DNA of 16,490 nt from Ruminococcaceae bacterium UBA2656 (GCA_002359465.1 DENA01000024.1:19297-35786), one strand, 5' to 3'. Positions 7,544 through 15,589 are shown, counted from the stretch's first letter. Translations and numbers: made by a program. The notes: a model not told the origin generated them from the sequence alone.

Positions 7544-8674
7544 CTATTTTTCAAAAATTCCTTTTTTGATAAGACTGCCGCTTCTCATCATGATAACACC
7601 GCCAGCCATAACGGTATCAATATTCAGCTGGTCGTCGAGCAAAATCAGGTCGGCGTCGTACCCTTCCGCAAGGCGGCCCTTCCGATTGGCAAGCCCCAGC
7701 GCCTTCGCCACGGTAGCAGTTCCGGGCAATATCGCCTGAGAAAGCGGAACCCCGCAATCCTGTACAAGCGACTTCACGGTACGGTGGAGGGTTGTAATCT
7801 GCCCGACACCCATTCCGATGATTTCTTTATTCTCATTCCATTTTGGCATACTGCCGTTCGAATCCGTACTGAGCGTAATGCGTTCGACAGGAGCCTGTTC
7901 AAAAGCTTTTACCATCATTTGAGCTGATTTCCTGCTTTCTTCCTCGGCGGTAAAATCGATGTATCCGCCTAAATTGGCAAATCGCACCGCGTCATCAAAT
8001 ACTCTTCCCACATGAGTCGGACGGAATATTTGAATCGGGATGTCTTCAGTTTCCAAAACATCAAATAATAAACCAAGTTTATGCTTCCCGCTGCCCACAT
8101 GAATGTGAACCAGACCCGGTTTTCTGGAAAGAAGCCCGCCAAGCCTTGCTTCCGACGCAAGCCGAATCAGATCCTGCTTACACAGATTTGACGAACGGTG
8201 ATCAGAAATCGCAATTTTAACGCCGATTACTTCCTCAATATACGCAATGTCCTTTTTCACGGAACCGGTCAAAGTCGGGGAGGGATATTCATACGCTCCG
8301 GTCAGACAGTAGGCGGTTAAACCCTCGCTGCGCAGTGCCTTTGTTTTCGCCACCACATTTTCGACGCTGCGGGTAATCGAATCGGTTCCCAGTAAGCCAA
8401 CCAACGTGGTAACGCCGCCGCGAATACAGTCAGAAAGCTGGATTTCCGGAACACGGCTGGAAAAGCCGTCTTCACCCCCGCCCCCGGTAATATGGACATG
8501 CTGATCAATATACCCCGGTATTGCTGTCTTGCCGTCCCCGTCAAGAACTTCAAGATTCGGCAGCGCAGGTTCCAGTTTGCGGCCAATCACCTGTATTTTG
8601 CCGCCCGCGATGAACACGTCTGCAACTTCGTTCGGATTATTCAAATTAACTCTTACATTTTTTAAAAGTAGCAT
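7544..8674 (-). CDS. iadA: Isoaspartyl dipeptidase (beta-aspartyl peptidase), amidohydrolase family M38
   Basis: Hydrolyses beta-aspartyl (isoaspartyl) dipeptides, which arise from damaged proteins and from cyanophycin-type polymers and resist ordinary peptidases. The 376 residues are close to the E. coli enzyme (390). The binuclear-metal amidohydrolase set is visible in order: QHVH (H59, H61), VKIAISDHRSS with the carbamylated lysine at about K153, HIHVG with H192, RPTHVGR with H221, and STDSNG with the catalytic D271. The family marker GGGGEDGF lies at about 65-71, and the C-terminal amidohydrolase signature KGRLAEGYDADLILLD is present. The ATG has GGAG 5 bases upstream. It is the first gene of the leftward peptidase cluster and is read divergently from the RpiR-type regulator. 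A leader with alternating inverted repeats precedes it. Confidence 0.94.
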   Translation of the reverse strand: MLLLKNVRVNLNNPNEVADVFIAGGKIQVIGRKLEPALPNLEVLDGDGKTAIPGYIDQHVHITGGGGEDGFSSRVPEIQLSDCIRGGVTTLVGLLGTDSITRSVENVVAKTKALRSEGLTAYCLTGAYEYPSPTLTGSVKKDIAYIEEVIGVKIAISDHRSSNLCKQDLIRLASEARLGGLLSRKPGLVHIHVGSGKHKLGLLFDVLETEDIPIQIFRPTHVGRVFDDAVRFANLGGYIDFTAEEESRKSAQMMVKAFEQAPVERITLSTDSNGSMPKWNENKEIIGMGVGQITTLHRTVKSLVQDCGVPLSQAILPGTATVAKALGLANRKGRLAEGYDADLILLDDQLNIDTVMAGGVIMMRSGSLIKKGIFEK

Positions 8675-8704
8675 TTATACTCCAGTCTTCCACGCCGGGT
8701 GGGG

Positions 8705-8737
8705 TGTGGCTGCCACAAATTCCGTGTGTGGCCCACA
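8705..8737. promoter_or_regulatory. Alternating inverted repeats in the iadA leader / rpiR upstream region
   Basis: TGTGGC-T-GCCACA (8705-8717) is followed 9 bases later by TGTGG-C-CCACA (8727-8737). The GCCACA of the first can also pair with the TGTGGC of the second (8712-8717 with 8727-8732). These could be two binding half-site pairs for a dimeric regulator. If transcribed as iadA leader RNA, they could instead form two mutually exclusive hairpins. No T run follows, so an ordinary attenuator terminator is not evident. Confidence 0.5.
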
Positions 8738-8776
8738 AGGATTATGAGAACGCCGGTTTTCAGCAGCTTATTTCAG

Positions 8777-8804
8777 ATTATTCTTTTAATTAAAACGGGT
8801 TTAA
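8777..8804 (-). promoter_or_regulatory. Candidate promoter for the iadA-led peptidase cluster
   Basis: On the minus strand TTAAAC (8804-8799) is followed after 16 bases by AATAAT (8782-8777). It lies about 100 bases upstream of the iadA ATG and overlaps the rpiR promoter on the opposite strand, with TTTTAATTAAAA in the shared spacer. The hexamers are only moderate matches. Confidence 0.4.
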
Positions 8805-8812
8805 GGTATAAT
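8784..8812 (+). promoter_or_regulatory. Candidate promoter of the RpiR-type regulator
   Basis: A perfect -10 TATAAT (8807-8812) lies 17 bases after a weak -35 TTTTAA (8784-8789), some 36 bases before the ATG. The weak -35 lies inside the palindrome TTTTAATTAAAA (8784-8795), a likely operator for this regulator or another factor, which would fit autoregulation. Confidence 0.55.
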
Positions 8813-8848
8813 CATTCATATGAACAAGTATGAAATGAGGGGCAGACT

Positions 8849-9733
8849 ATGCCGGACGATTCTTTCCAGAAAATTAATAAAAATTATCATAACCTGACCA
8901 GAAAGCAAAAGGAAATTCTGGACATACTTCTGTCCAATCCGGAGGATGTCTGTTATATTTCCTTGAAAGACCTAAGCCAGCGCAGCAGCGTTTCCGAGGT
9001 AACCATCCTTCGCATGTGTAAGCGGCTCGGGTTTGAAAACTTTATTGAACTGAAAAAAGCATTTCGTTCGCATACGGAACGTCTGGTGAAAAATTTTATG
9101 GAAACCAGTTATTTTTCATTGGATCTTCCCGTGGTGGAACGTGGAAATAAAGAAGTGGTCATACAGCAGATTATCAATAATGCCCGCACGCAAAGCACCG
9201 AATTTTATGATACAGTACCGACAGAGCATATTTTAAAAACCGCACGGCTTATTCTTCAAGCCAAAACTGTACTGATTTGCGGGCAGGGCGTCTCCAGCGT
9301 CGTCTCCGAGTATTTTTACCGCCGAATTTCACCGCTGATTGCCAACGCGATTCTAGTTCATCCGGAGGACTTGGACAATGTTCAGTCGAACCTGGTCAAA
9401 CTTCACCCTGGCGACCATGTGATTGCCATCTCGTTTCCCCGCTATTACGATGCGATGCGCAACATTGTGCAATATGCAGAATATCGGGGTGCAAGCGTTA
9501 CTTCTATTACAGACAATCCGGAGTCCCCTGTGGTAACCCAGAACAGCATTAATTATTTGTGCGATACAGCTACCAGGGTTTTTTATAACTCTTATTCGCT
9601 GCCGATTGAACTGGTTAATTTAATTGCTTCCGGAATTGTGCTGGAAATGGGAGAGTCTTACGACAAGCTCGTTTCCGACGCGCATGAAGTCATTCACTTT
9701 ATCAACGAATCAAGTTCTGAGAAAAGTTCTTAA
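8849..9733 (+). CDS. MurR/RpiR-family transcriptional regulator (HTH + SIS domain)
   Basis: A 294-residue DNA-binding regulator. Residues about 1-77 are the RpiR helix-turn-helix domain (LTRKQKEILDILLSNP, then LSQRSSVSEVTILRMCKRLG). Residues about 125-265 are a SIS domain (VLICGQGVSSVVSEYF, HVIAISFPRYYDAMRNIVQYA, GASVTSITDNPESP), the fold that usually binds phosphosugars or amino sugars. Length is typical. GAGGGG lies 6 bases before the ATG. It is divergent from the peptidase cluster and converges on oppF, so context suggests it controls peptide uptake and breakdown. The true effector is unknown. Binding of a sugar phosphate, for example a cell-wall-derived one, would link peptide use to sugar or peptidoglycan status; this is inference. 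Confidence 0.92.
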   Translation: MPDDSFQKINKNYHNLTRKQKEILDILLSNPEDVCYISLKDLSQRSSVSEVTILRMCKRLGFENFIELKKAFRSHTERLVKNFMETSYFSLDLPVVERGNKEVVIQQIINNARTQSTEFYDTVPTEHILKTARLILQAKTVLICGQGVSSVVSEYFYRRISPLIANAILVHPEDLDNVQSNLVKLHPGDHVIAISFPRYYDAMRNIVQYAEYRGASVTSITDNPESPVVTQNSINYLCDTATRVFYNSYSLPIELVNLIASGIVLEMGESYDKLVSDAHEVIHFINESSSEKSS

Positions 9734-9780
9734 GGACAAACGGAGCCTTTTAAGTATCTGACCAAAAACCTCGTAAAACT

Positions 9781-9836
9781 GCGGGTGGTTCTTCGCTTCG
9801 GAATTTCCGAAGCTCCAAGGAACCTACCCGCTTTTT
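9781..9836 (+). terminator. Rho-independent terminator after the RpiR-type gene
   Basis: GCGGGT/ACCCGC and GGTTC/GAACC form the lower stem and GCTTCGG/CCGAAGC the upper stem, followed by TTTTTG on the plus strand. It sits between the convergent regulator and oppF genes. On the minus strand a shorter GCAGTTTTA follows the stem, so it probably serves the opp operon as well. Confidence 0.85.
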
Positions 9837-9854
9837 GTTTGATACGAATCCGAA

Positions 9855-10829
9855 TTATCCGGTCTCACCATCATATCTGTGACATGCAACCCAATGATCT
9901 TTTTCCACTTCCCGGAATACAGGATTTGACTGTTTGCAAATATCCATCGCGTATTTGCAGCGCGAGCAAAATTTGCATCCATCCGGAATATTGACCGGGT
10001 TCGGCACAGTCCCTTCCAGTACAACACCGCTGCGATTTCTTTCTGCCTTTGGGTCAGGCAGGGGAATTGCTGAAAGAAGCGCCTGCGTATAGGGGTGCAG
10101 CGGTTTATCAAACATCGTTTCGCTTGCGGTCAATTCAACCAGACTGCCAAGGTACATGACACCGATTCGGTTACTAATATATTTTACCATTGAAATATCG
10201 TGCGCAATAAACAGGTAGGTCAGACCCAGTTCATTCTGCAATTTCTTCAGCAGATTGACAACCTGCGCCTGAATGGAAACATCCAGCGCGGAAATCGGTT
10301 CATCGGCCACAATGAATTCAGGATGGATGGCGAGAGCCCTGGCAATGCCGATACGCTGCCGCTGGCCACCTGAAAACTCGTGCGGAAAACGGCCGATATG
10401 TTCTTTCTGAAGTCCTACCATCTCCATCAGCTGTATTACCGTTTTTTCACGCTCTTCCCTGCTCAGCGGGGTTTCCTGTGAATCCAGTCCTTCCGCAACA
10501 ATGTCAACAACTTTCATGCGCTGGTCCAGAGAAGCATATGGATCCTGAAAAATCATCTGCATTTTACCGCAGCATTCTTTGGCTTCCGCATTGGAAAGCG
10601 ATCCGCTGATTTTTTTTCCGCCATACAATATTTCACCGTCCGTCGGGTGATATAACCGCATGATGGTTCTGCCCAGTGTGGATTTCCCACAGCCGGATTC
10701 CCCAACCAAGCCGAGTGTTTCTCCTTTATAAATCTGAAAGGAAACATTATCTACTGCTTTTAAAGTTTGTTTATTTCCAATCTGAAAGTATTTTTTTAGA
10801 TTTTTCACTTCCAGCAATACTTCACTCAT
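9855..10829 (-). CDS. oppF: Oligopeptide ABC transporter ATP-binding protein OppF
   Basis: The second ATPase of the oligopeptide importer; it pairs with OppD on the inner face of the membrane. With the start at 10829 the protein has 324 residues. Walker A is GESGCGKS at 43-50, followed by Q-loop IFQDPYASLD, signature FSGGQRQRIG, and Walker B with D-loop FIVADEPISALD. The C-terminal oligo_HPY region is cysteine-rich (CKFCSRC, then DICKQ and VACHRY), which matches the Cys pattern that binds an Fe-S cluster in some DppD/OppF proteins. The frame is open 11 codons further upstream, but AAAGGAGA lies 6 bases before the ATG of MSEVLLEV, so that start is chosen. It overlaps the oppD stop by 8 bases, which implies coupled translation. 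It is the last gene of the operon. A dipeptide-type DppF role is hard to exclude. Confidence 0.93.
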   Translation of the reverse strand: MSEVLLEVKNLKKYFQIGNKQTLKAVDNVSFQIYKGETLGLVGESGCGKSTLGRTIMRLYHPTDGEILYGGKKISGSLSNAEAKECCGKMQMIFQDPYASLDQRMKVVDIVAEGLDSQETPLSREEREKTVIQLMEMVGLQKEHIGRFPHEFSGGQRQRIGIARALAIHPEFIVADEPISALDVSIQAQVVNLLKKLQNELGLTYLFIAHDISMVKYISNRIGVMYLGSLVELTASETMFDKPLHPYTQALLSAIPLPDPKAERNRSGVVLEGTVPNPVNIPDGCKFCSRCKYAMDICKQSNPVFREVEKDHWVACHRYDGETG

Positions 10830-11838
10830 CACGGCTCTCCTTTCCGCTCGTATTCTCTGCATATTTTTTTACAAGGGGATGCTGCAGCCAGCAGGCAGAG
10901 CAGTGCGTGGCGGAAATCTGTATGTATTCCGGCTGATACTGCTGACAGACTTTCAGCGCTTTTTCACAGCGCGGCGCAAATGGGCAGCCTTTCGGCGGGT
11001 CAATCAAGTCCGGGGGGGTACCGGGGATTGTTTTCAGTTCACTGGCGGTTTCATGAATTTTCGGTATGGAAGCAATCAAGCCGAGCGTATAAGGATGCTG
11101 TGCATGGTAGAATATTTCATCTACCAAGCCGCTTTCCACAATTTTGCCTCCGTACATAACTGCGACTTTATTAGCAATACTGGCAACCACGCCAAGATTG
11201 TGCGTAATCAGGATAATCGAGGTATTTACCCTGTTTTGCAGTGACTTCATCAGATCAAGAATTTGAGCCTGAATCGTAACATCCAGCGCAGTTGTGGGTT
11301 CATCCGCTACCAAAACTTTCGGGTTGCAGGCAAGTGCAATCGCAATCACCACACGCTGACGCATGCCGCCGGAAAGTTGATGCGGATACTGGCTGAATCG
11401 CTTTTCCGGGTAGGAAATGCCTACCAGTCCCAGAAGTTCCAACGCTCTTTCCTTCATCTGCTGGGAACTCATTTTTTTATGTTCACTTAATATTTCAATA
11501 ATTTGTTTTCCTATTGTCATGGTTGGGTTCAGGGAAGTCATTGGATCCTGAAAAATCATCGAGATTTCCGAGCCGTTCAGCTTTCTCATCTGGCGATCGT
11601 TTAAATGGGTAATATCTTTCCCTTCAAATGTTACCTGACCGGCCGCAATTCTACCGGTTTTCGGCAGCAGCTTCATGATACCTTTCACCATCATGCTTTT
11701 TCCGGAACCGGATTCTCCAACGATAGCCAATGTATCCTTTGGCTCCAAAGAAAGACTGACACCACGAACAGCTTTCACGGTTCCGTTTTGTGTTAATAGG
11801 TTTATTTCTAAATTCTCAACTTCTAATAAACTACTCAT
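10822..11838 (-). CDS. oppD: Oligopeptide ABC transporter ATP-binding protein OppD
   Basis: The first ATPase of the oligopeptide importer, 338 residues, the normal family length. Walker A GESGSGKS is at 41-48, followed by Q-loop MIFQDPMTSLNP, signature LSGGMRQRV, Walker B VLVADEPTTALD, and H-loop ILITHNLGVV. The C-terminal oligo_HPY motif GCPFAPRCEKALKVC ends with HCSACW. The ATG has AGAGG 7 bases upstream. It begins 20 bases after the oppC stop and its own stop overlaps the oppF start. Together with OppF it drives the OppBC channel. Confidence 0.94.
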   Translation of the reverse strand: MSSLLEVENLEINLLTQNGTVKAVRGVSLSLEPKDTLAIVGESGSGKSMMVKGIMKLLPKTGRIAAGQVTFEGKDITHLNDRQMRKLNGSEISMIFQDPMTSLNPTMTIGKQIIEILSEHKKMSSQQMKERALELLGLVGISYPEKRFSQYPHQLSGGMRQRVVIAIALACNPKVLVADEPTTALDVTIQAQILDLMKSLQNRVNTSIILITHNLGVVASIANKVAVMYGGKIVESGLVDEIFYHAQHPYTLGLIASIPKIHETASELKTIPGTPPDLIDPPKGCPFAPRCEKALKVCQQYQPEYIQISATHCSACWLQHPLVKKYAENTSGKESRDE

Positions 11839-11858
11839 TTTTCAGCCTCTTTTCTGCA

Positions 11859-12782
11859 CTAAACACGCATCCGCGGATCAAATGCGTCGCGGAGACCATC
11901 CCCCAGGATGCTGAAACACACCATAATTAAAACAATTATGACGGCGGGAATAAGCAGCAGGTATAACTGGCTGTTGATGACCTGAAAACCGCTGTTAATC
12001 AAAACACCCAGAGACGCTTTCGGTTCCTGAAGACCAATTCCGATAAAACTGAGGAAAGCTTCCGTAAAAATAGCAGAGGGAATCGTAAACATCGTATTAA
12101 TTACGATAACCCCAATGGTGTTGGGGATCAGATGCTTCAAAATAATCCGTTTATTGGAGGTGCCAAGGATTCGAGCAGCAAGAATGAACTCCTGATCTTT
12201 CAGCTTAAGAATTTCCGCACGGACCAATCGGGCCATGTTCACCCAACCGGAAATAGACATGGCAATAATCAGGGTTCCAATACCCGCAGGCATGACCATC
12301 ATCAATAAGATAACGATGATTAAATTCGGAATTCCGATCAGCACTTCAATGATACGCTGCATAACAGAATCCACTTTTCCGCCGAGCAAAGCGGAAATCG
12401 AACCGTAAGTTACGCCAACCACCAAATCGAGCGTTGCGGCAACAAATGCAATCAAAAGAGAAACGCGGGTACCGTACCACACGCGCGCCCATTGATCGCG
12501 GCCGAATTTATCCGTACCAAACCAGTGCTCTGCATTCGGCGCTTGAAGGATTGCTTTATAATTCGTATCGTAATAATTATTTTTCGTAAGTACAGGGCCT
12601 AAAAAGGCAAGAGCAACCAAAATAAGAAGGATCACCAGAGCGATCACCGACCCCTTATTCTGTTTCAGACGAATCCAGCCGTCCTGGAAGGCCGACCGCG
12701 TTGGGCGTGATATTTTTTCCCGGTCGCCCTCGTCCATTTCAGCAGGAGCCAGCAAGTCTTCCGTAAGTTCTATGTTCTGCAA
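11859..12782 (-). CDS. oppC: Oligopeptide ABC transporter permease OppC, probable TTG start
   Basis: An inner-membrane permease half of the peptide importer. After a charged cytoplasmic N-terminus it has the OppC_N segment (hydrophobic helix GSVIALVILLILVALAFLGP), an HWFGTDKFGRDQWARVWYG loop typical of OppC/DppC, then the BPD_transp_1 domain with several further helices and the EAA-type coupling motif around AARILGTSNKRIILKHLIP. It ends with GDGLRDAFDPRMRV, the usual OppC tail. The frame can be opened at GTG 12791, but the ribosome site AAAGGAG directly abuts that codon. TTG at 12782 lies 8 bases after the same AAAGGAG, so I prefer it (307 residues instead of 310). This leaves 5 bases after the oppB stop. 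Confidence 0.92.
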   Translation of the reverse strand: MQNIELTEDLLAPAEMDEGDREKISRPTRSAFQDGWIRLKQNKGSVIALVILLILVALAFLGPVLTKNNYYDTNYKAILQAPNAEHWFGTDKFGRDQWARVWYGTRVSLLIAFVAATLDLVVGVTYGSISALLGGKVDSVMQRIIEVLIGIPNLIIVILLMMVMPAGIGTLIIAMSISGWVNMARLVRAEILKLKDQEFILAARILGTSNKRIILKHLIPNTIGVIVINTMFTIPSAIFTEAFLSFIGIGLQEPKASLGVLINSGFQVINSQLYLLLIPAVIIVLIMVCFSILGDGLRDAFDPRMRV

Positions 12783-12787
12783 TTGTA

Positions 12788-13723
12788 TCACTCCTTTGAC
12801 GGCGCGAGCCGGATTCTTGGGTCAATGACGCAGTATAGGATATCAACCAGAAGGATAACAACCACGTAAAATGCACTGTAGAAAAGTGTGAGCCCCAATA
12901 TTGTAGAATAATCGTTTGCTTTAATGGTATCCACAAACAGACTGCCAATACCCGGAACACTGTAAATGCTTTCCACAGCAAGAGAACCGGTCAAGATATT
13001 TACTGTTATAGAACCAAGGATTGTAATAACAGGCAGCAGGGAATTCCTAAGCGCATGGTGCAGAAGGATTTTTACCGGGCTGAGTCCCTTTGCTTTCGCC
13101 ATTAAAATATAATCCTGTTGTAAAACCGTGAGCATTTCCGTACGTACAAAACGGGCAATCTGCGCGATGACGCCGAAGGACAGAGCAAGGGAAGGCAAGA
13201 TGGAGCAGGCATAGCTCTCCCAGTAGGCAACCGGAAGCAGTCCCCATTTCAGCCCGAAGAAATATTGAAGCAAAGCCGCTACAACAAAGTTCGGGACGGA
13301 AATTCCCAGCACAGAGATGACCATTGTTAAATAGTCCATAGAAGTATTATGCCGGTAAGCAGCCACAATGCCAAGAATCAGTCCAATTACAAGGCCGGCA
13401 AGGACAGCCTGAATTCCAACCAGAGCGGACGGCACAATGCGGGCTGCAAGGATGTCTTGCACCGACTGTCCGGAATACAAAGTGGATGTGCCCAGATCCC
13501 CCTGAAAGATGTTGCCAAGATATTTAAAATACTGAACATAAACCGGCTGATCCAAACCATAGCTGGCATAAACCTGCCGCTGCTGCTCCGCGCTCAGATT
13601 GCTTATTTTATCTTCGTCAAACGGCGTACCGGGAAGACTGTGCATCAGGAAAAATGTTGCGGTGGTAATTACCAAAAGAGTGATCAAAAGGTAAACAAGC
13701 CGTTTGAAAATATATTTTTGCAA
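12788..13723 (-). CDS. oppB: Oligopeptide ABC transporter permease OppB, probable TTG start
   Basis: The other permease half of the importer. Helix 1 is followed by the family motif TFFLMHSLPGTPF; the large loop contains YGLDQPVYVQYFKYLGNIFQGDLGTS in pieces typical of OppB/DppB. The BPD_transp_1 domain follows, with the EAA motif at MAKAKGLSPVKILLHHALRNSLLPV and a C-terminal DPRIRL. The frame is open to a TTG at 13747, but a strong GGGAGG lies 7 bases before an internal TTG at 13723 (start LQKYIFKRL). That places the start there, giving about 312 residues. It lies 91 bases after the oppA stop, with an intercistronic hairpin between. Confidence 0.92.
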   Translation of the reverse strand: MQKYIFKRLVYLLITLLVITTATFFLMHSLPGTPFDEDKISNLSAEQQRQVYASYGLDQPVYVQYFKYLGNIFQGDLGTSTLYSGQSVQDILAARIVPSALVGIQAVLAGLVIGLILGIVAAYRHNTSMDYLTMVISVLGISVPNFVVAALLQYFFGLKWGLLPVAYWESYACSILPSLALSFGVIAQIARFVRTEMLTVLQQDYILMAKAKGLSPVKILLHHALRNSLLPVITILGSITVNILTGSLAVESIYSVPGIGSLFVDTIKANDYSTILGLTLFYSAFYVVVILLVDILYCVIDPRIRLAPSKE

Positions 13724-13763
13724 TTTACTTCCTCCCTTGGAGTTCAAACTGTGATTTTATAGC

Positions 13764-13796
13764 AGGTAAGGCTGTTGCATGGCAACAGCCTTACCT
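13764..13796 (-). other. Intercistronic hairpin between oppA and oppB
   Basis: AGGTAAGGCTGTTGC and GCAACAGCCTTACCT form a perfect 15-bp stem with a 3-base loop. Read on the minus strand it is followed by GCTATAAAATCACAG, without a T run. It is therefore more likely a 3'-end stabiliser or partial stop that raises oppA over oppBCDF than a full terminator. Such an element is well known after binding-protein genes of ABC operons. Confidence 0.75.
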
Positions 13797-13814
13797 CAAT
13801 GCCTACAGTCGATT

Positions 13815-15467
13815 TTATTGTACAGTAACGTATTTCAATTCCAGAATACCGCTATTGGCTTCAATCAGATTGGAAACGTTGGATTTAATAAGATAGGCGG
13901 AACCCATGTAATACAGAGGAGCAACGACTGCATTGTCCGTAATCAGGCTCTTTTCCGCCTGTACCAGCAGATCGGCACGTTTCGCGTTATCCGTTTCTTT
14001 TTTTGCTTCCGTAATCAGGTTGGCGTAACCGTTTGCCGCATCCGTATTCTTGAAATTACCGCGGAATGCGTTCTTATTTTCCGTCCAAATCTGCAGGTAG
14101 GTCATCGGGTCATCGTAGTCGGCGCCCCAAGCGTTGAGGCCCATTTGATAGGTGCCGGCCTTCATCAGAGCTCTTCTGGCTTCCTTCGTTTTGGAATCCA
14201 ATTTTACATCGATGCCGAGTACGGATTTAAACTGGCTCTGCAGATAGGTGCCAACATCTTTGTTTTCGGTGTTATCATCCAGAACGAGAGTAAGCTGCGG
14301 AGCCTTTCCGCCCAATTCGGCAACGCCCTTTGCCCAGTACTCTTTTGCCTTAGCTGCGTCATAAGGCTTCAGGGTGCTCTGCATGGAGCCGAATGTCTTT
14401 CCGGTCACGCCGCTGCTCATTACCTTCGGCACAACGCCGTTTGCCGCTTCGGAACCGTTGTTCAGGATGGTGGACATAAGCGTGTCATTATCGATTGCAA
14501 GGCTGAGTGCTTTGCGGATGTTGAGATTTTTAGTTCCCTCAGCCGTAGTATTAAACTGTATGAAATTGGTACGGAAGATTGAGTGCGTCTTAAATTCCTT
14601 GTTGCCCTTGTAAGCTGGAACATCGGTTGAGGCAAGCTGTACACGGCTAAGTTGACCGGCCTTGTAAAGATTGAGCGCCGTGCTTTGCTCTTTGATGATT
14701 TTAATGCTGACCGTATCAACTTTAACATTTGCAGCATCCCAGTAGTTTGGATTTTTTACCAGTTTCACACCCGCAGCGGCGTCATACTGAGAAATTATGT
14801 AAGGGCCGGAATAAACCAGATTATCTTTTCCAACCGCATAATTTTTGCCCTGTTTGTCGAAGAAACTCATGTCGACTGCATAGTAAGGAACGAAGGTTGT
14901 AAGAGAGAGGAAGTAAGGCGTCGGAGCTTTCAGCTTTACAACCAGAGTCTTGTCGTCCGGAGTCTGGATTCCGACTTGGTCGGCTGTGGCCTTCTTTTCG
15001 GAATACTCCTGAGCATTTACAATATAGTCAGTCATAATGAATGCATAGTTGTTCGGAGTATCGGCGGCCATTTGCTTAATCCATGTGTCCTTAAAAGTTT
15101 TAGAGGTAATGGCGTCACCGTTGCTGAACTTTAAGCCATCGCGAAGCGTAAAGGTATAGGTAAGCTTATCGTCCGAAATCTTGCAGTCCTTTGCTATAGC
15201 CGGCTGCGGCTGATTGTTCATATCAAGCCTGTAAAGGCCCTCCGAAATATTATTCAAGACATTAAACGCAATATTATCGGAAGCGGCAAACTGGTTCAAG
15301 GTTGGAACCTCATTTTCCAGATAAATATTGACTGATGTTGACTGTGTCGCACCGGAATTCGTTTGACTGGCTGTTGTGCCGCCTGATTTACCGGTAAAGG
15401 AGCCGCAGCCCGCTGCCACAGACAGGATGAGCGCAGCGGATAGGAGTAACGCCATTAGTTTTTTCAT
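13815..15467 (-). CDS. oppA: Oligopeptide-binding lipoprotein OppA (SBP family 5)
   Basis: The extracellular peptide receptor that hands substrate to OppBC. The 550 residues match the family. The N-terminus is a lipoprotein signal, MKKLMALLLSAALILSVAAGC, with lipobox VAAGC (Cys21), so the mature protein is lipid-anchored. A Ser/Thr/Gly linker follows, then the SBP_bac_5 fold: NISEGLYRLD, PAIAKD, TYTFTLRDGLKFSNGD, KNPNYWDAANVKVD, FIQFNTT and NIRKALSLAIDND. AGGTGAT lies 7 bases before the ATG. It is the first gene of the operon, with a leader of about 140 bases from the preferred promoter. Because iadA and peptidases lie next door, its ligands probably include short peptides; whether it prefers isoaspartyl peptides cannot be read from the sequence. 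Confidence 0.95.
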   Translation of the reverse strand: MKKLMALLLSAALILSVAAGCGSFTGKSGGTTASQTNSGATQSTSVNIYLENEVPTLNQFAASDNIAFNVLNNISEGLYRLDMNNQPQPAIAKDCKISDDKLTYTFTLRDGLKFSNGDAITSKTFKDTWIKQMAADTPNNYAFIMTDYIVNAQEYSEKKATADQVGIQTPDDKTLVVKLKAPTPYFLSLTTFVPYYAVDMSFFDKQGKNYAVGKDNLVYSGPYIISQYDAAAGVKLVKNPNYWDAANVKVDTVSIKIIKEQSTALNLYKAGQLSRVQLASTDVPAYKGNKEFKTHSIFRTNFIQFNTTAEGTKNLNIRKALSLAIDNDTLMSTILNNGSEAANGVVPKVMSSGVTGKTFGSMQSTLKPYDAAKAKEYWAKGVAELGGKAPQLTLVLDDNTENKDVGTYLQSQFKSVLGIDVKLDSKTKEARRALMKAGTYQMGLNAWGADYDDPMTYLQIWTENKNAFRGNFKNTDAANGYANLITEAKKETDNAKRADLLVQAEKSLITDNAVVAPLYYMGSAYLIKSNVSNLIEANSGILELKYVTVQ

Positions 15468-15589
15468 ATAATCACCTCATAAAAATTGATGCTGGATTAA
15501 ATATTTTCATAAACCAGCCGCCTCGTGACTGAACAATCGAGTAAACTGACTTAATGAAGATGAAAAGTTGTAAAAGTCTCAAATGCCAT

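Noticed and set aside
10830-10862. 11-codon N-terminal extension of OppF
   Set aside because: It runs inside oppD and lies before the strong AAAGGAGA site that serves the ATG at 10829.
13779-14582. 267-codon plus-strand open frame opposite oppA
   Set aside because: Antisense to the well-supported oppA gene, no recognisable domain, and it begins inside the intercistronic hairpin.
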